Positions 1 to 9,000 of a stretch of 64,000 nt of DNA are shown piece by piece. The DNA is taken from assembly GCA_014208095.1 (NCBI GenBank), contig JACHMT010000003.1, forward strand, positions 989,234 through 1,053,233. Direction: 5' to 3'. Source of the DNA: Actinospineispora eucalypti. GTDB lineage: Bacteria; Actinomycetota; Actinomycetes; Mycobacteriales; Pseudonocardiaceae. The position numbers and the translations under genes were made by a program. The notes beneath the pieces are model-generated. The model saw only the letters and a list, made by a program, of their open reading frames with translations, ran no database searches and had not been told where the DNA came from. Position 1 is the first letter of the stretch, and every line of letters starts with the position of its first letter.

Positions 1-421
1 CCACCGGCGGAGTGGCCACGGGCGCGTACTGGGCGCGCAATTCGGCCAATGACCGCGCCGGCTTGGCCACGGCCGCGGCCACGCGGCCATCCAACCCCGT
101 GGCCTGTTGGCCACTGTTGTTCACAGGTGCCGGCTTGCCTTCGCTACCGCCGAAAGTGAACGACCATTCGGAATCGGCGGCGTCCGTGTCGGAATCCGGA
201 GTGGAGTAGCCAACCAATTGCACGGCAGCCCCGTCCGCATTCGGCTGAGCCGAATCAGAAGCGGCGTGGGCAGAGATGAATGTTGCGGCCATCCACAACA
301 TCGCGGCGCCGAGCAACAGCTTCCCGAACGACAGGGAGCCCGCCACGGACAGCAACCCGCGCAGCAGCATCGGCACGACGGCGCGTGAGCGCCTCGTGTC
401 GACCGCGTGCGGGGTAACCAT
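1..421 (-). CDS. N-terminal fragment of a giant Cys-pair exoprotein paralog, leaves the left edge
   Basis: An open frame of 140 codons starts at the ATG at 421 and runs off the window. It encodes the leader common to the large paralogs here: MVTPHAVDTRRSRAVV, then a hydrophobic helix (FGKLLLGAAMLWMAATFIS) ending in an AHA motif that could be a signal peptidase site. After this comes the conserved WSFTFGG / KPAPVN / RSLAELRAQYAP segment. The DNA encoding residues about 80-140 is nearly the same as in the plus-strand giant gene at 37305, including its TGGCCA repeats. The start is supported by alignment of DTRR with the other three paralogs. Total length is unknown; by analogy the gene could be long. 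It is preceded by two copies of the family promoter element. Confidence 0.85.
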   Translation of the reverse strand, partial: MVTPHAVDTRRSRAVVPMLLRGLLSVAGSLSFGKLLLGAAMLWMAATFISAHAASDSAQPNADGAAVQLVGYSTPDSDTDAADSEWSFTFGGSEGKPAPVNNSGQQATGLDGRVAAAVAKPARSLAELRAQYAPVATPPV

Positions 422-508
422 CGTGCCTACTCCTAGGGACGGCGAGCCATGTGGACACCTAGGAACGGCCAAGACTTCTGACGGAACCTTGCGCTTAGCT
501 GCTGGAAC

Positions 509-553
509 GGTTCGGAACCAGCCACGGTCGACTTCACGTGGAGGCACATCCTC
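509..553 (-). promoter_or_regulatory. Conserved giant-paralog upstream element, proximal copy
   Basis: Read on the minus strand this contains GAGGATGTGCCTCCACGTGA followed by CGACCGTGGCTGGTTCCGA. The same layout precedes the other three paralogs. It lies about 87 bp upstream of the ATG at 421. Conservation of about 45 bp in noncoding DNA suggests an operator or promoter shared by the family. Confidence 0.7.
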
Positions 554-634
554 GCGGCCCCCGAGCGTTGCCCTGGAAGGTGACACGAGTCGATCCACCC
601 TCACCCACACCAGCAGGCCGAAGGCTTCCCGCTT

Positions 635-676
635 CGATCGACGCTAGCCACGGTCACATCACGTGGAAGCGCATCC
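635..676 (-). promoter_or_regulatory. Conserved giant-paralog upstream element, distal copy
   Basis: Read on the minus strand this has GGATGCGCTTCCACGTGA, then TGACCGTGGCTAGCGTCGA. It is a second copy of the 509-553 element, displaced about 125 bp. A distal copy with the same variant (GCGTCGATCG end) occurs at 32361-32404 and at 37130-37163, so proximal and distal types are each conserved. Confidence 0.65.
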
Positions 677-1083
677 CCGGAGCCCTTGCGGACGCCAAGT
701 CGATCGGTCGCGCAGTGCCTAATGTACATAGAACCTCAAGCGATGTCCACCGGGTGACTGAAGTTGCCCCGCGCGGACCATATTATGTGCATAATTCAGC
801 GAACGTTGAGTCACTGTTAGAAGCCTGCTAATGATCACTTGCGAGGGTCATCGGGGGCAACTTTTCGACTCGGAGCATGCGAACTCCATGCCGTTCTAAT
901 TTCATTTTGAGTCGTGGATGGATTTAGTTATTCGAAGTGGAATGGAGAAAGTCGACGCAAGAGCTCCCTCCGGCTAGCTGATATCACCAACTGGTTCGCA
1001 TTTCGCCGGCCGGGACAGCAATTCCTGACGGTCGATCGCGGAAACGTGCGCGCTGACGATAGACCTACCGGCTTGGCCGTCGA

Positions 1084-1212
1084 TGGCCACTCGGCCTGGC
1101 CGCCCGCGCCCGCCCAGTCGGCGTGGCCACGGTGTCGTTGCCGGATGGCCACACGGTGGCCACGGCGCCAGCCGATGACCGCGAGTGGCCACATGCCGCT
1201 CCGTGGTGGCCA
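1084..1212. repeat. Cluster of TGGCCA hexamers
   Basis: Six copies of the palindromic hexamer TGGCCA occur in about 130 bp (near 1084, 1124, 1146, 1157, 1186 and 1207), several extended to GTGGCCAC. Such density is far above what base composition predicts. Similar clusters are at 36658-36739 and inside the 5' parts of three paralogs. Confidence 0.7.
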
Positions 1213-1292
1213 ACCGACGGGGTCGCGAAACTTTCCGCGGCCGCTTCGTATTGAGGACAGAAACTGGCAGTTATGCCTTCTACCTTCAGTTC

Positions 1293-1829
1293 ATGACCTC
1301 AACCGAGCTTCCCCCCACCGCCTCCCCGGAACTGACCGGCGAGCGCGCCGACCTGGCGGCCATGCTCGCCCAGCACCGCTTCTTCCTGCGCAACACCACC
1401 CGCGGCCTGACCGACGAACAGGCCGGCCTGCGCACCACCCGCAGCGAGCTGTGCCTGGGCGGCCTGATCAAGCACGTGGCGCGGGTCGAGCGGCAGTGGG
1501 TGACCTTCATCGTGGAAGGCCCGAGCGCGATGACCTTCTCCGAGGCGGACTACGCCGAGTACGCCAACCAGTTCAAGATGCTGCCCGGCGAGACCCTGGC
1601 CGGCGTGCTCGCCGAGTACGAGGAAGTGGCCGAGCGGACCACCCGGGTGCTCGCCGAGCTCACGTCCCTGAACGCCGACCACCCGCTGCCCGAGGCCCCG
1701 TGGTTCGAGCCAGGCGCCCGCTGGTCCGCCCGCCGGGTGTTCATGCACATCATCGCCGAGACCGCCCAGCACTCCGGGCACGCCGACATCGTCCGCGAGT
1801 CCCTGGACGGCGCAAAGTCCATGGGCTGA
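1293..1829 (+). CDS. DinB-like DUF664 family protein
   Basis: The gene encodes 178 residues typical in length and pattern of the DUF664/DinB-like four-helix proteins common in actinobacteria. Visible family marks are the ELTGERADLAAML start, the central GLIKHVARVERQWV helix and the C-terminal HIIAETAQHSGHADIVRE helix, whose histidines are the likely metal ligands. Some relatives are thiol-S-transferases, but the substrate cannot be read from sequence. I chose the ATG at 1293 because family similarity starts just after it; an in-frame ATG at 1185 would add 36 unlike residues. No clear ribosome binding site precedes it. The stop at 1827-1829 lies 2 bp before the TA flank of the IS element, and the gene converges with giant 1. 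Confidence 0.85.
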   Translation: MTSTELPPTASPELTGERADLAAMLAQHRFFLRNTTRGLTDEQAGLRTTRSELCLGGLIKHVARVERQWVTFIVEGPSAMTFSEADYAEYANQFKMLPGETLAGVLAEYEEVAERTTRVLAELTSLNADHPLPEAPWFEPGARWSARRVFMHIIAETAQHSGHADIVRESLDGAKSMG

Positions 1830-1833
1830 GCTA

Positions 1834-1850
1834 GTGCTTCGTCAGGAAAG
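1834..1850 (+). repeat. Left terminal inverted repeat of the IS630 element
   Basis: Reads GTGCTTCGTCAGGAAAG. It matches the inverted right end (3031 to 3015, GTGCTGCGTCAGGCAAC) at 14 of 17 positions. Confidence 0.85.
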
Positions 1851-1920
1851 TTCGACGTCGTAACTGTGTCGGGTTGATCAACCGGTCGGGTGCCCGGGAG
1901 GCTGTCGCCGGAGGTGGGTG

Positions 1921-3023
1921 ATGGCGCGACAGCCGGAGGTGTTCGTCCGGGAGCTGGACCCGGCCGAGGCTCAACGTCTGATGAAGATCGCCAGGACGGC
2001 GCGGGACCGGGTTCGGTTGCGGCGGGCGGGCATAGTGTTGGCCTCGGTGCAGGGTCGCAGCGCTGCCGAGGCGGCGGCGATGTTCGCCGCCACCGCACAG
2101 TACGCGCGGGAGGTGATCCACGCGTTCAACGATCAGGGGTTCGCCGCTTTGGACCCAAAATGGAGCGGGGGCCGACCGCGTAGGTTCGGCCCCTGGGCAC
2201 GTGAGTTGATCTGTCGGGTGGCCAAGACCGCGCCGCGGCAGCTTGGGCGTCCGTTCAGCACGTGGAGTCTGACGAAACTGGTTGAGCACCTCGCCGAGCA
2301 GCACCGGGTCATGATCAGCACCGAGACAGTCCGGGTGATCCTGCGCGAGGCCGGGATCAGCTGGCAGGCGACCAAGACCTGGAAGGGCAGCCGCGACCCG
2401 GACTTCCGGGTGAAGAAGGCCCGCATTCTGAAGCTCTACGACCAGGCCGCCGCCGGGCATGTCCCCGACCGCGGGCGGGTGATCTGTGTCGATGAGTTCG
2501 GGCCGCTGAACCTGCAGCCCCGGCCCGGGCACGGCTGGTTCCCACGAGGGCGCCGGCCCGGCCGCGGGCGACCTACACCCGGACCCAGGGCGTACGGCAC
2601 ATGCTCGCCGCGCTCGACCTGGCCTCCGGCCAACTGTTCTACCGGTTCCGCGACCGGAAGCGATGGCAGGAGTTCTTTGGCTTCCTGCGCCAGATCCGCA
2701 CTCGGTTTCCCATCGGCCGGCTGTTCGTGGTGTGCGACAACTTCTCCCCGCACCGCAAGGGCAAGGTCGCCGACTGGTGCGCCGACCACGACGTCGCGCT
2801 GGTGTTCACCCCGACCCACGCCTCGTGGCTGAACTGGATCGAGTCCGAATTCACCGCGCTGCGCTACTTCACCCTCGACGGCAGCGACTATCCCTCCCAC
2901 ACCGCCCAGGAAGCCGCGATCGCTGGCTACATCCGCTGGGCCAACAAACGTGCCATGCCCAAGCAACACTTCGCGGTCGGCTCCAAGATCCGCAGACCTG
3001 ATTACCTACCCAGCGTTGCCTGA
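1921..3023 (+). pseudogene. IS630-family DDE transposase, frameshifted
   Basis: The first part (ATG at 1921, preceded by GGAGGTG) encodes an N-terminal helix-turn-helix region and the first catalytic Asp in VICVDEFGPL, then loses the family frame near 2545-2580. The rest continues in another frame: RATYTRTQGVRHMLAAL, the second Asp in VVCDNFSPH, and the catalytic Glu in NWIESEF, ending at the TGA at 3021-3023. So D, D and E are all present but in two frames. The junction lies in a GC-rich run with no A-rich slippery site, so a disabling indel is more likely than programmed frameshifting. Confidence 0.88.
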
Positions 3024-6000
3024 CGCAGCACTAGCCACCTGACCTGGTCGCTCGGCGCAACGACGGCCGCACGCAGCTCCGCGAGCAGTTGCGAACCCTC
3101 GGCGACCGTGCTCCCACGCGGCTCGCGCCGCATTCTGCGCAACACCTGGGCGAGCAGGTCCGGGCGCAGCGGCCGCCCCCGAGCCGGCGCCCGGACCAGC
3201 CGCCCCAGCAGCCCCTCGCGGATCACCACCACCCCGCCGTCCTCGGGCAGGGTGAACACGAGCACCTCGGGCACCACCTGGTCGAGCGTCTGGATCAGGT
3301 CGAGGTAATGGTTGCCACGCAACCCGAGGGCGTTGTTGCGCCGCACCCGGACCCAGCACAGCTCATCCTCGGCCAACCCGAACCGGTTGGTCAGGATCGC
3401 GCGCTCGCCCCCGGTCAGCGGCCGATTCCGATGGGCGATCAGCGGAAGTGCCTCGCGCACCAGCCGGCCGACCGGCGCGGACAACGGGTTCTCGGTGAGC
3501 ATCCCGATCTGTCCGGTCGTGCCCGCCCGCCAGGCCCGCGGCAGCGTCTCCCCCAGCTCGCCGGACAGCTCGGCATTCACCTCGGCCGCGCGGTCGGCCA
3601 CCACTTCGGCGGCTGTGGAACCGGGCAGCGGCGGTGGCCCGCCGAGCACGTCCAGGCGCAGGTGCTCGAGTCCCCGCGTCAGCCAGGTCAACCGAATGGC
3701 GGCAGGGGTGGCGCGCCTCGTGCTCAGCAGCGCCAACCGGTGCAGCCACCGCTCGGACAGCACCAGGAACCCGGTGCCGTCCGGGCTCGGCAGACTGAAC
3801 ATGACCAGCGCGTCCAGCGCGCCGGCGAGGACCTCGCCGAGCTCGGTCGCGGCGAACCGCGCCAGCGCCTCCTCCGGCAGCACCCTCAGGCCCAGGGGAA
3901 GGCCGCGCACATTGAGCTGCTCCAGCTCGCCGCGCTCCGCGTCCTCCGGCACCCGGACAGCGTCGGCGAGCAGCGGCAGCGCCTCGCGCAGTAGTCCCCC
4001 GAGGTGTTCGCGCAACGGCACGGCGGCGATGAAGCCGATCCGGTTGCCCAGCCCGGCCGGCCAGCCGTGTCGCTCCAGTTCCCTGCGCAGCTCGAGGTCG
4101 GCGAGCAGTTCGGGATCCAGGCCGAACAGGAAGGCCTGGCCCAGCAACGCCCCGAGTGCCGGCCGGTCCCGGCTCGACGCGTACCAGACGTACCAGCGGA
4201 CGGCCGTGGTCACCAGGTCGTCCTCGGCCAGCTCGACCTGCCGCCGGACGGCCGCCCTGGCCAGCACCACGGCGAACTCGCCGATCTTCCAGAGGTACTC
4301 CGGCCTGGACGTGATGATCTCCTTGTAGGCGCGGGGGCGCTCCGCCGAGGCCTGCTTCGCCAGCGTGCGGATCTCGGCGAACGCACGCTGGGCGGCGGCC
4401 GACACGACCGGCCCGGTCAGCTCGAAGAACGGATGCCTGAGTGCCGCCTCGCGCAGCTCGGCCAGGTAGGCCTCCACCCGGTCTCGCCATGCCGGCGGCA
4501 GCCCGGCGAGCACCTCGGCGAGGTGATCCACACCCAGGGTTCGCTCGGGGTGGCGCGCCAACTGGTACAACGCGGCGGGGTTCTCCGTCCGCAGATCGAA
4601 AAGCGACTGGGACATCAGGCCGGCGGTGGCGTTCGGTGCCGTGGCTCGCATGGCCAGAACGGCGATCACCCGCGCCTCGGCCGGGGTAAACCCGAGGTGC
4701 GCATACAGCACCGCCTCGACCGCCGCACCCACCGCGCTGGCCGGGCCGTCGACAAACAGGTGAAGCACCCCGTTCTCGTCGCGGACGTGGTCGTGCATGC
4801 CGAACGGGGCCAGCACCGGGTCGTGCGCCGGCCGGGAGAGCTGGTACCAACGCACCTTGCGCAGCAGCGGCCGGGGCAGGGGCTCGCCCCGCAACAGGCC
4901 TGCCACCAGGCCCAGCGCCGCACCCAGCACTACCTCGGGATCGTCGTGCCGGCCCGGCGGGTTGGCCGGGTCGCCGGCTTCGGCAGCCCCCGGCTCACCG
5001 GGCTGCCACGCCGGGTGGGCCACCTGGTCGGCCAGTTCGCGTCGGCCCCGGGCGCTCATCGGCGTCTCGGTGGGAGCACCGATCGAGCCGAGCGGCAAGT
5101 CCCAGCGCAGCTCCCGGACCAGCTCCTCGTCGCGGAGCAGTCCGGCCGGCAACTTGGCGGCGAACCGCTGGCCGATCGCGCGCCTGGGTGCCAGGGGGTT
5201 GGCGAGGACGTGTTGCCGCCACACCATCCAGCGGACCACCAGGGCGCGCAGTTCCTCCTCCTCGAGCTGGATGCCCTGGCGGACCGAGGCGCCGACCAGG
5301 ATCTCCAGGTACCGCAGTGACCGGTCCAGGGTGCGCGGAAGGCTGAGCTGCCAGCTGCCCGCCTTCCGATCGAGCTCGCGCAGCGCCTGTCCGACCGCAC
5401 GCTCGATGTTCCGCTCGGTGAACCCGAAGTTGTTGTCGCCCCGGAACAGCTCGGTCAGGGCGGCCCGTTGCCACTGCTCCGTGTAGGTGCGGAGCAGCTC
5501 CCGCCACGCCGCGAGCTCCCGGCCCGCGAAGGCTTCGTCGATCTTCACCCCGAACAGGTAGTCCGGGTGGGTGGCCAACCGGTAGAGAGCGCCCGGGTTC
5601 GCCACCGCAAGAATCCGGATCTCCGCCAACGCCCGCACGGGCAGCCAGGACTCGGCGTCGGCGGTCGGATCGGCCGCCCGCTCGGCAACCGTAGCCAGCG
5701 CATGCGCCTGCGTGCGATCGAACCCGAAGAACGCGTGCAGCAACGCCTCGACGGCCTCGTGGACCGCACCGGCGGCGTCGCACGGGTGGTTGATCAGCAG
5801 CTCGTAACCACCGCCGACGGTCCGGAAGCCGGCGGTGACGCCCAGCGGTGCCAGCTTCGGGTCCGGGATCGTCTCCCGCGGCACCGACCACTGCACCGCC
5901 GGCAGCCGCACGGGCCAGGGCAACGGCTCGTCGCGCAACATCAGCACGACCAGCACCGTCCAGGCCCGCAGGATGGCACGCGGGTCCGCCCGGCTGTCCG

Positions 6001-9000
6001 GCAGGTTGGCCAGGTCGACGGCCGGTGGACCGTCGGCCGACTCCCCCAGCAGCCGCACCCGCTCGCCCAGCCCGGCCAGCAGGTGGGCGAGCGCGTGGCG
6101 CTCGTCGGCGCCGAGCGGGTCCGCTTCCGACTGGAGGATCGGCCCCAGAGCGTCCTCGACCAGCGACGACCCGTGCGGAGCCTGGCCGCCCACCGCCTCC
6201 GGTTCGGTCTTGCCCGGTCGGACAACCACGATCGCCGCTGCCGCGAGGGCAAACACCGCGGTGCCGCCGCCGGTGGTGGTGGTCGGAGTGGTCATGGAAA
6301 TGGTCGCCGCGCCGGCCGGGAAACTGATCAGGATCAACAGCGCCACCACCAGGCCGGTGATCAGCAATATCCGGAACACCAACCGCCGCGCGGCCGGCCG
6401 GTCGCGCAGCCAGTCGACCGCCCGGGCGGCGCCGAGCACGGCGAGCTGTGTGGCGACCACGGCGATGACGGCCGCGGCGTAGCCCCAGCCGAGCGCGAGC
6501 GCGGCCAGGCCGGCGATGGCACTGACGACGAGGTTTGCGGCGAAGACGGTGACCGCGATCTTGTCGCTGGGATGCGTGGCCTTCGCGCCCGGTGGTGGGC
6601 CGTGCCTCTGGATGATCCAGACCAGGACGGCCAGCGCGGTCACGGCCGCCGCGGTGACCACGCCGGCGACGAGAGTGCCGGCCTTGGCACACAGGTAGGT
6701 CAGGCCGTAGATGAACAGGGCGCCGTCGTCGAGCAGCAGCCCAAGCTTCTCGTAGCGGGCGCGATCGCGGATCGCGTGCCAGAGCTGGTAGCCGACGCCG
6801 AACGTCATCGACGCGCCCGTGGCGGCGGCCAGGATGGTGACCAGTGCGCCGTCCACGGCGGGGGTGACCGCCAGGTAGTAGACCAGGATGGCCAACCCGC
6901 CGACCATGGAAGCCAGACCGACCACACTCAGCCCGAGCCACCTTCTCTGCAGGGCCTTCGGGTCGCCGGTGAGCAGGTCGGCCAGCATGGTCAGGTTGAA
7001 CCGGGCGGTGAGCGCCAGGTGCGCGAGGGTGAACAGGGCACCCATCGCCACCACCAGCCAGCCGTTGGAGATCGGCAGTACGTCGAGCGCGTTGGTGAAA
7101 ACGCTGGTCAACCGGGTGCCGATGAGGACCGCGATGACGCCGATCAGCAGCCGCCGGACGAGCTTCCCCGTCGCGCCGGCCTCCAGCCACCGGCCCCATT
7201 TCGACGCGCGCAACGCGCCGATGCCGCCTCGGGTCAGCATCGCCACCGGCCCCACCACCCCGGCCGAAACAAGGGCCACCACCCCGCCGGCCACCGCGCT
7301 GACGAGGGCGGCGACCGTGCCGAACGTGACGATCCCGGCCCACGGCCGGTTGGTCGTGCGGAACCAGTCGATCGCCCGGGCGGCGCCGAGCACGGCGAGC
7401 TGGGTGCCGACCACGATCACCACGGCCAGGAGGTAGCCCCAGCCGAGTGCGAGCGCGGCCAGGCCCGCCGCGGCGCTGATGGCGAGGTTTACGGCGTAGA
7501 CGGTGACCGCGATCTTGTCGCTCGGCCGCGGGTCCTTCGCGTCGGGCGGTGGCCCGCGCTTTTGGATCACCCAGACCAGGACGGCCAATGTCGCCACCGC
7601 CGCCGCGGTGACCACGCCGGCGACGAGGGTGTTGGCCTTGGCCCACAGGTAGGTCAGGCCGTAGATGAACAGGGCGCCGTCGTCGAGCAGCAGCCCGAGC
7701 TTGGCGTAGCGGGCGTTGCTCTCCTGCTCCAGGAGCCCTTCTCGGAACAGGTGCCAGGTCTGGTAACCGACGCCGAACACCATCGACGCGCCCGTGGCGG
7801 CGGCCAGGATGGTGACCAGTGCGCCGTCCACGGCCGGCACGACCGCCAGGTAGTAGAGCAGCACGAGCATCCCGGCGACCATCGCGACCGGGCCGAACAC
7901 CGCCAGCCAGGCCCACGGCGACGCCAGGCCCTGCCGCAGGGGCTTCGAGCTGCCGGTGAGCAGGTCGGCCAGCATGGTCAGGTTGAACCGGGCGGTGAGC
8001 ACCAGGTGCGCGAGGGTGAACAGGGCACCCATCGCCACCACCAGCCAGCCGTTGGAGATCGGCAGTACGTCGAGCGCGTTGGTGAAAACGCTGGTCAACC
8101 GGGTGCCGATGAGGACCGCGATGACGCCGATCAGCAGCCGCCGGACGAGCTTCCCCGTCGCGCCGGCCTCCAGCCACCGGCCCCATTTCGACGCGCGCAA
8201 CGCGCCGATGCCGCCTCGGGTCAGCATCGCCACGGAACCCGACAACCCGGCCGACACCAACCCCGCCAACCCGGCCGCCGCGGCGACCCCGGAGGCCAAC
8301 CCGCCGAGCCACACCACCACGGCCCACGGGTGCTCCCTGAGCCACGACCACACCTTTCGCGCGAGCGAGGACACCGACCGCACGAACCGCGACCAGCTCC
8401 GGCGAACCAACGTCGACGCCGACCTCGCGGCGTCGGTCAGGAACCCGCCGACCGCCAGCCGGTGCCGCCAGCCCAGGAACGCCGCGACCAGGCCCAACGC
8501 GATACCGCCGAGGCCCAGCCAACCCCCCCACGGCACGTGTGGGGTCGACGGCCCGGGCCTACCGGGCGTGGGCTTCTCCGGCGGGTTGCCCGGCTTGCTC
8601 CCCGGCGGCGGTGCGGGCGGCGGGGCGGGCGCCGGCGCGGGCGGCGGAGGCTCCGCCCGGACACCCGCGCCCTTCTCCAGCTGATCCGGGTCGCGCAGCC
8701 CGGAGATCGTCTTCCGGTAGCGAGGCAGGTCATCGAACCGGTCCACCAGGATCCGCCAGTACGAGTCGCCCGGCTGCGCGATCCAGACCCCGGTCCAGTC
8801 CTTCGGCGCCCGCACCCGCTGGCCGCCGATGCGTTCGTTCGGGCCGCTGAACCGGTTTCCGTTCAGCCGGTTGAACTCGGCGAACTCGCCGTCCCGATAG
8901 CCGAGGCCGCGCGCCACCGTGATCGCCCGATCCGTCCGCGCGGCCCTGAGCTCCACCCCCGGGCCGGCGGTAGGCCCGGCCCGAACCCGACTGTCGGCCG

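Larger units (their letters stand above)
422..1292. other. Intergenic region with promoter elements and TGGCCA cluster
   Basis: No convincing gene lies here. The left part holds two tandem copies of the conserved element found upstream of the giant paralogs (509-553 and 635-676). The stretch around 720-960 is clearly more AT-rich than its surroundings and may hold promoters. The right part (1084-1212) is a cluster of TGGCCA hexamers. Open frames here have atypical composition and no recognisable domains. Confidence 0.6.
1834..3031 (+). mobile_element. IS630-family insertion sequence, probably inactive
   Basis: A 1,198-bp element is bounded by imperfect inverted repeats and flanked on both sides by TA (1832-1833 and 3032-3033), the target duplication expected of IS630/Tc1-mariner elements. 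Its only gene is a DDE transposase split by a frameshift, so transposition would need help in trans. It lies between the DinB/DUF664 gene and giant 1, and its right end forms the last codons and stop of giant 1. Confidence 0.9.

Noticed and set aside
1..421. Tat signal in the leader
   Set aside because: The RR pair lacks the usual residues that follow it, and a long semi-hydrophobic segment separates it from the main helix.
914..1834. Plus-strand frame overlapping the DinB/DUF664 gene
   Set aside because: Shifted frame with no similarity to known proteins; the 1293-1829 frame has clear family features.
2545..2600. Programmed frameshift in the IS630 transposase
   Set aside because: No slippery A-run or obvious stimulatory signal; a simple indel in a GC run is more likely.
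4995..8531. A 1,178-codon alternative minus-strand frame within giant 1
   Set aside because: Arg/Gly-rich shifted translation of the membrane region; the main frame shows regular hydrophobic helices.
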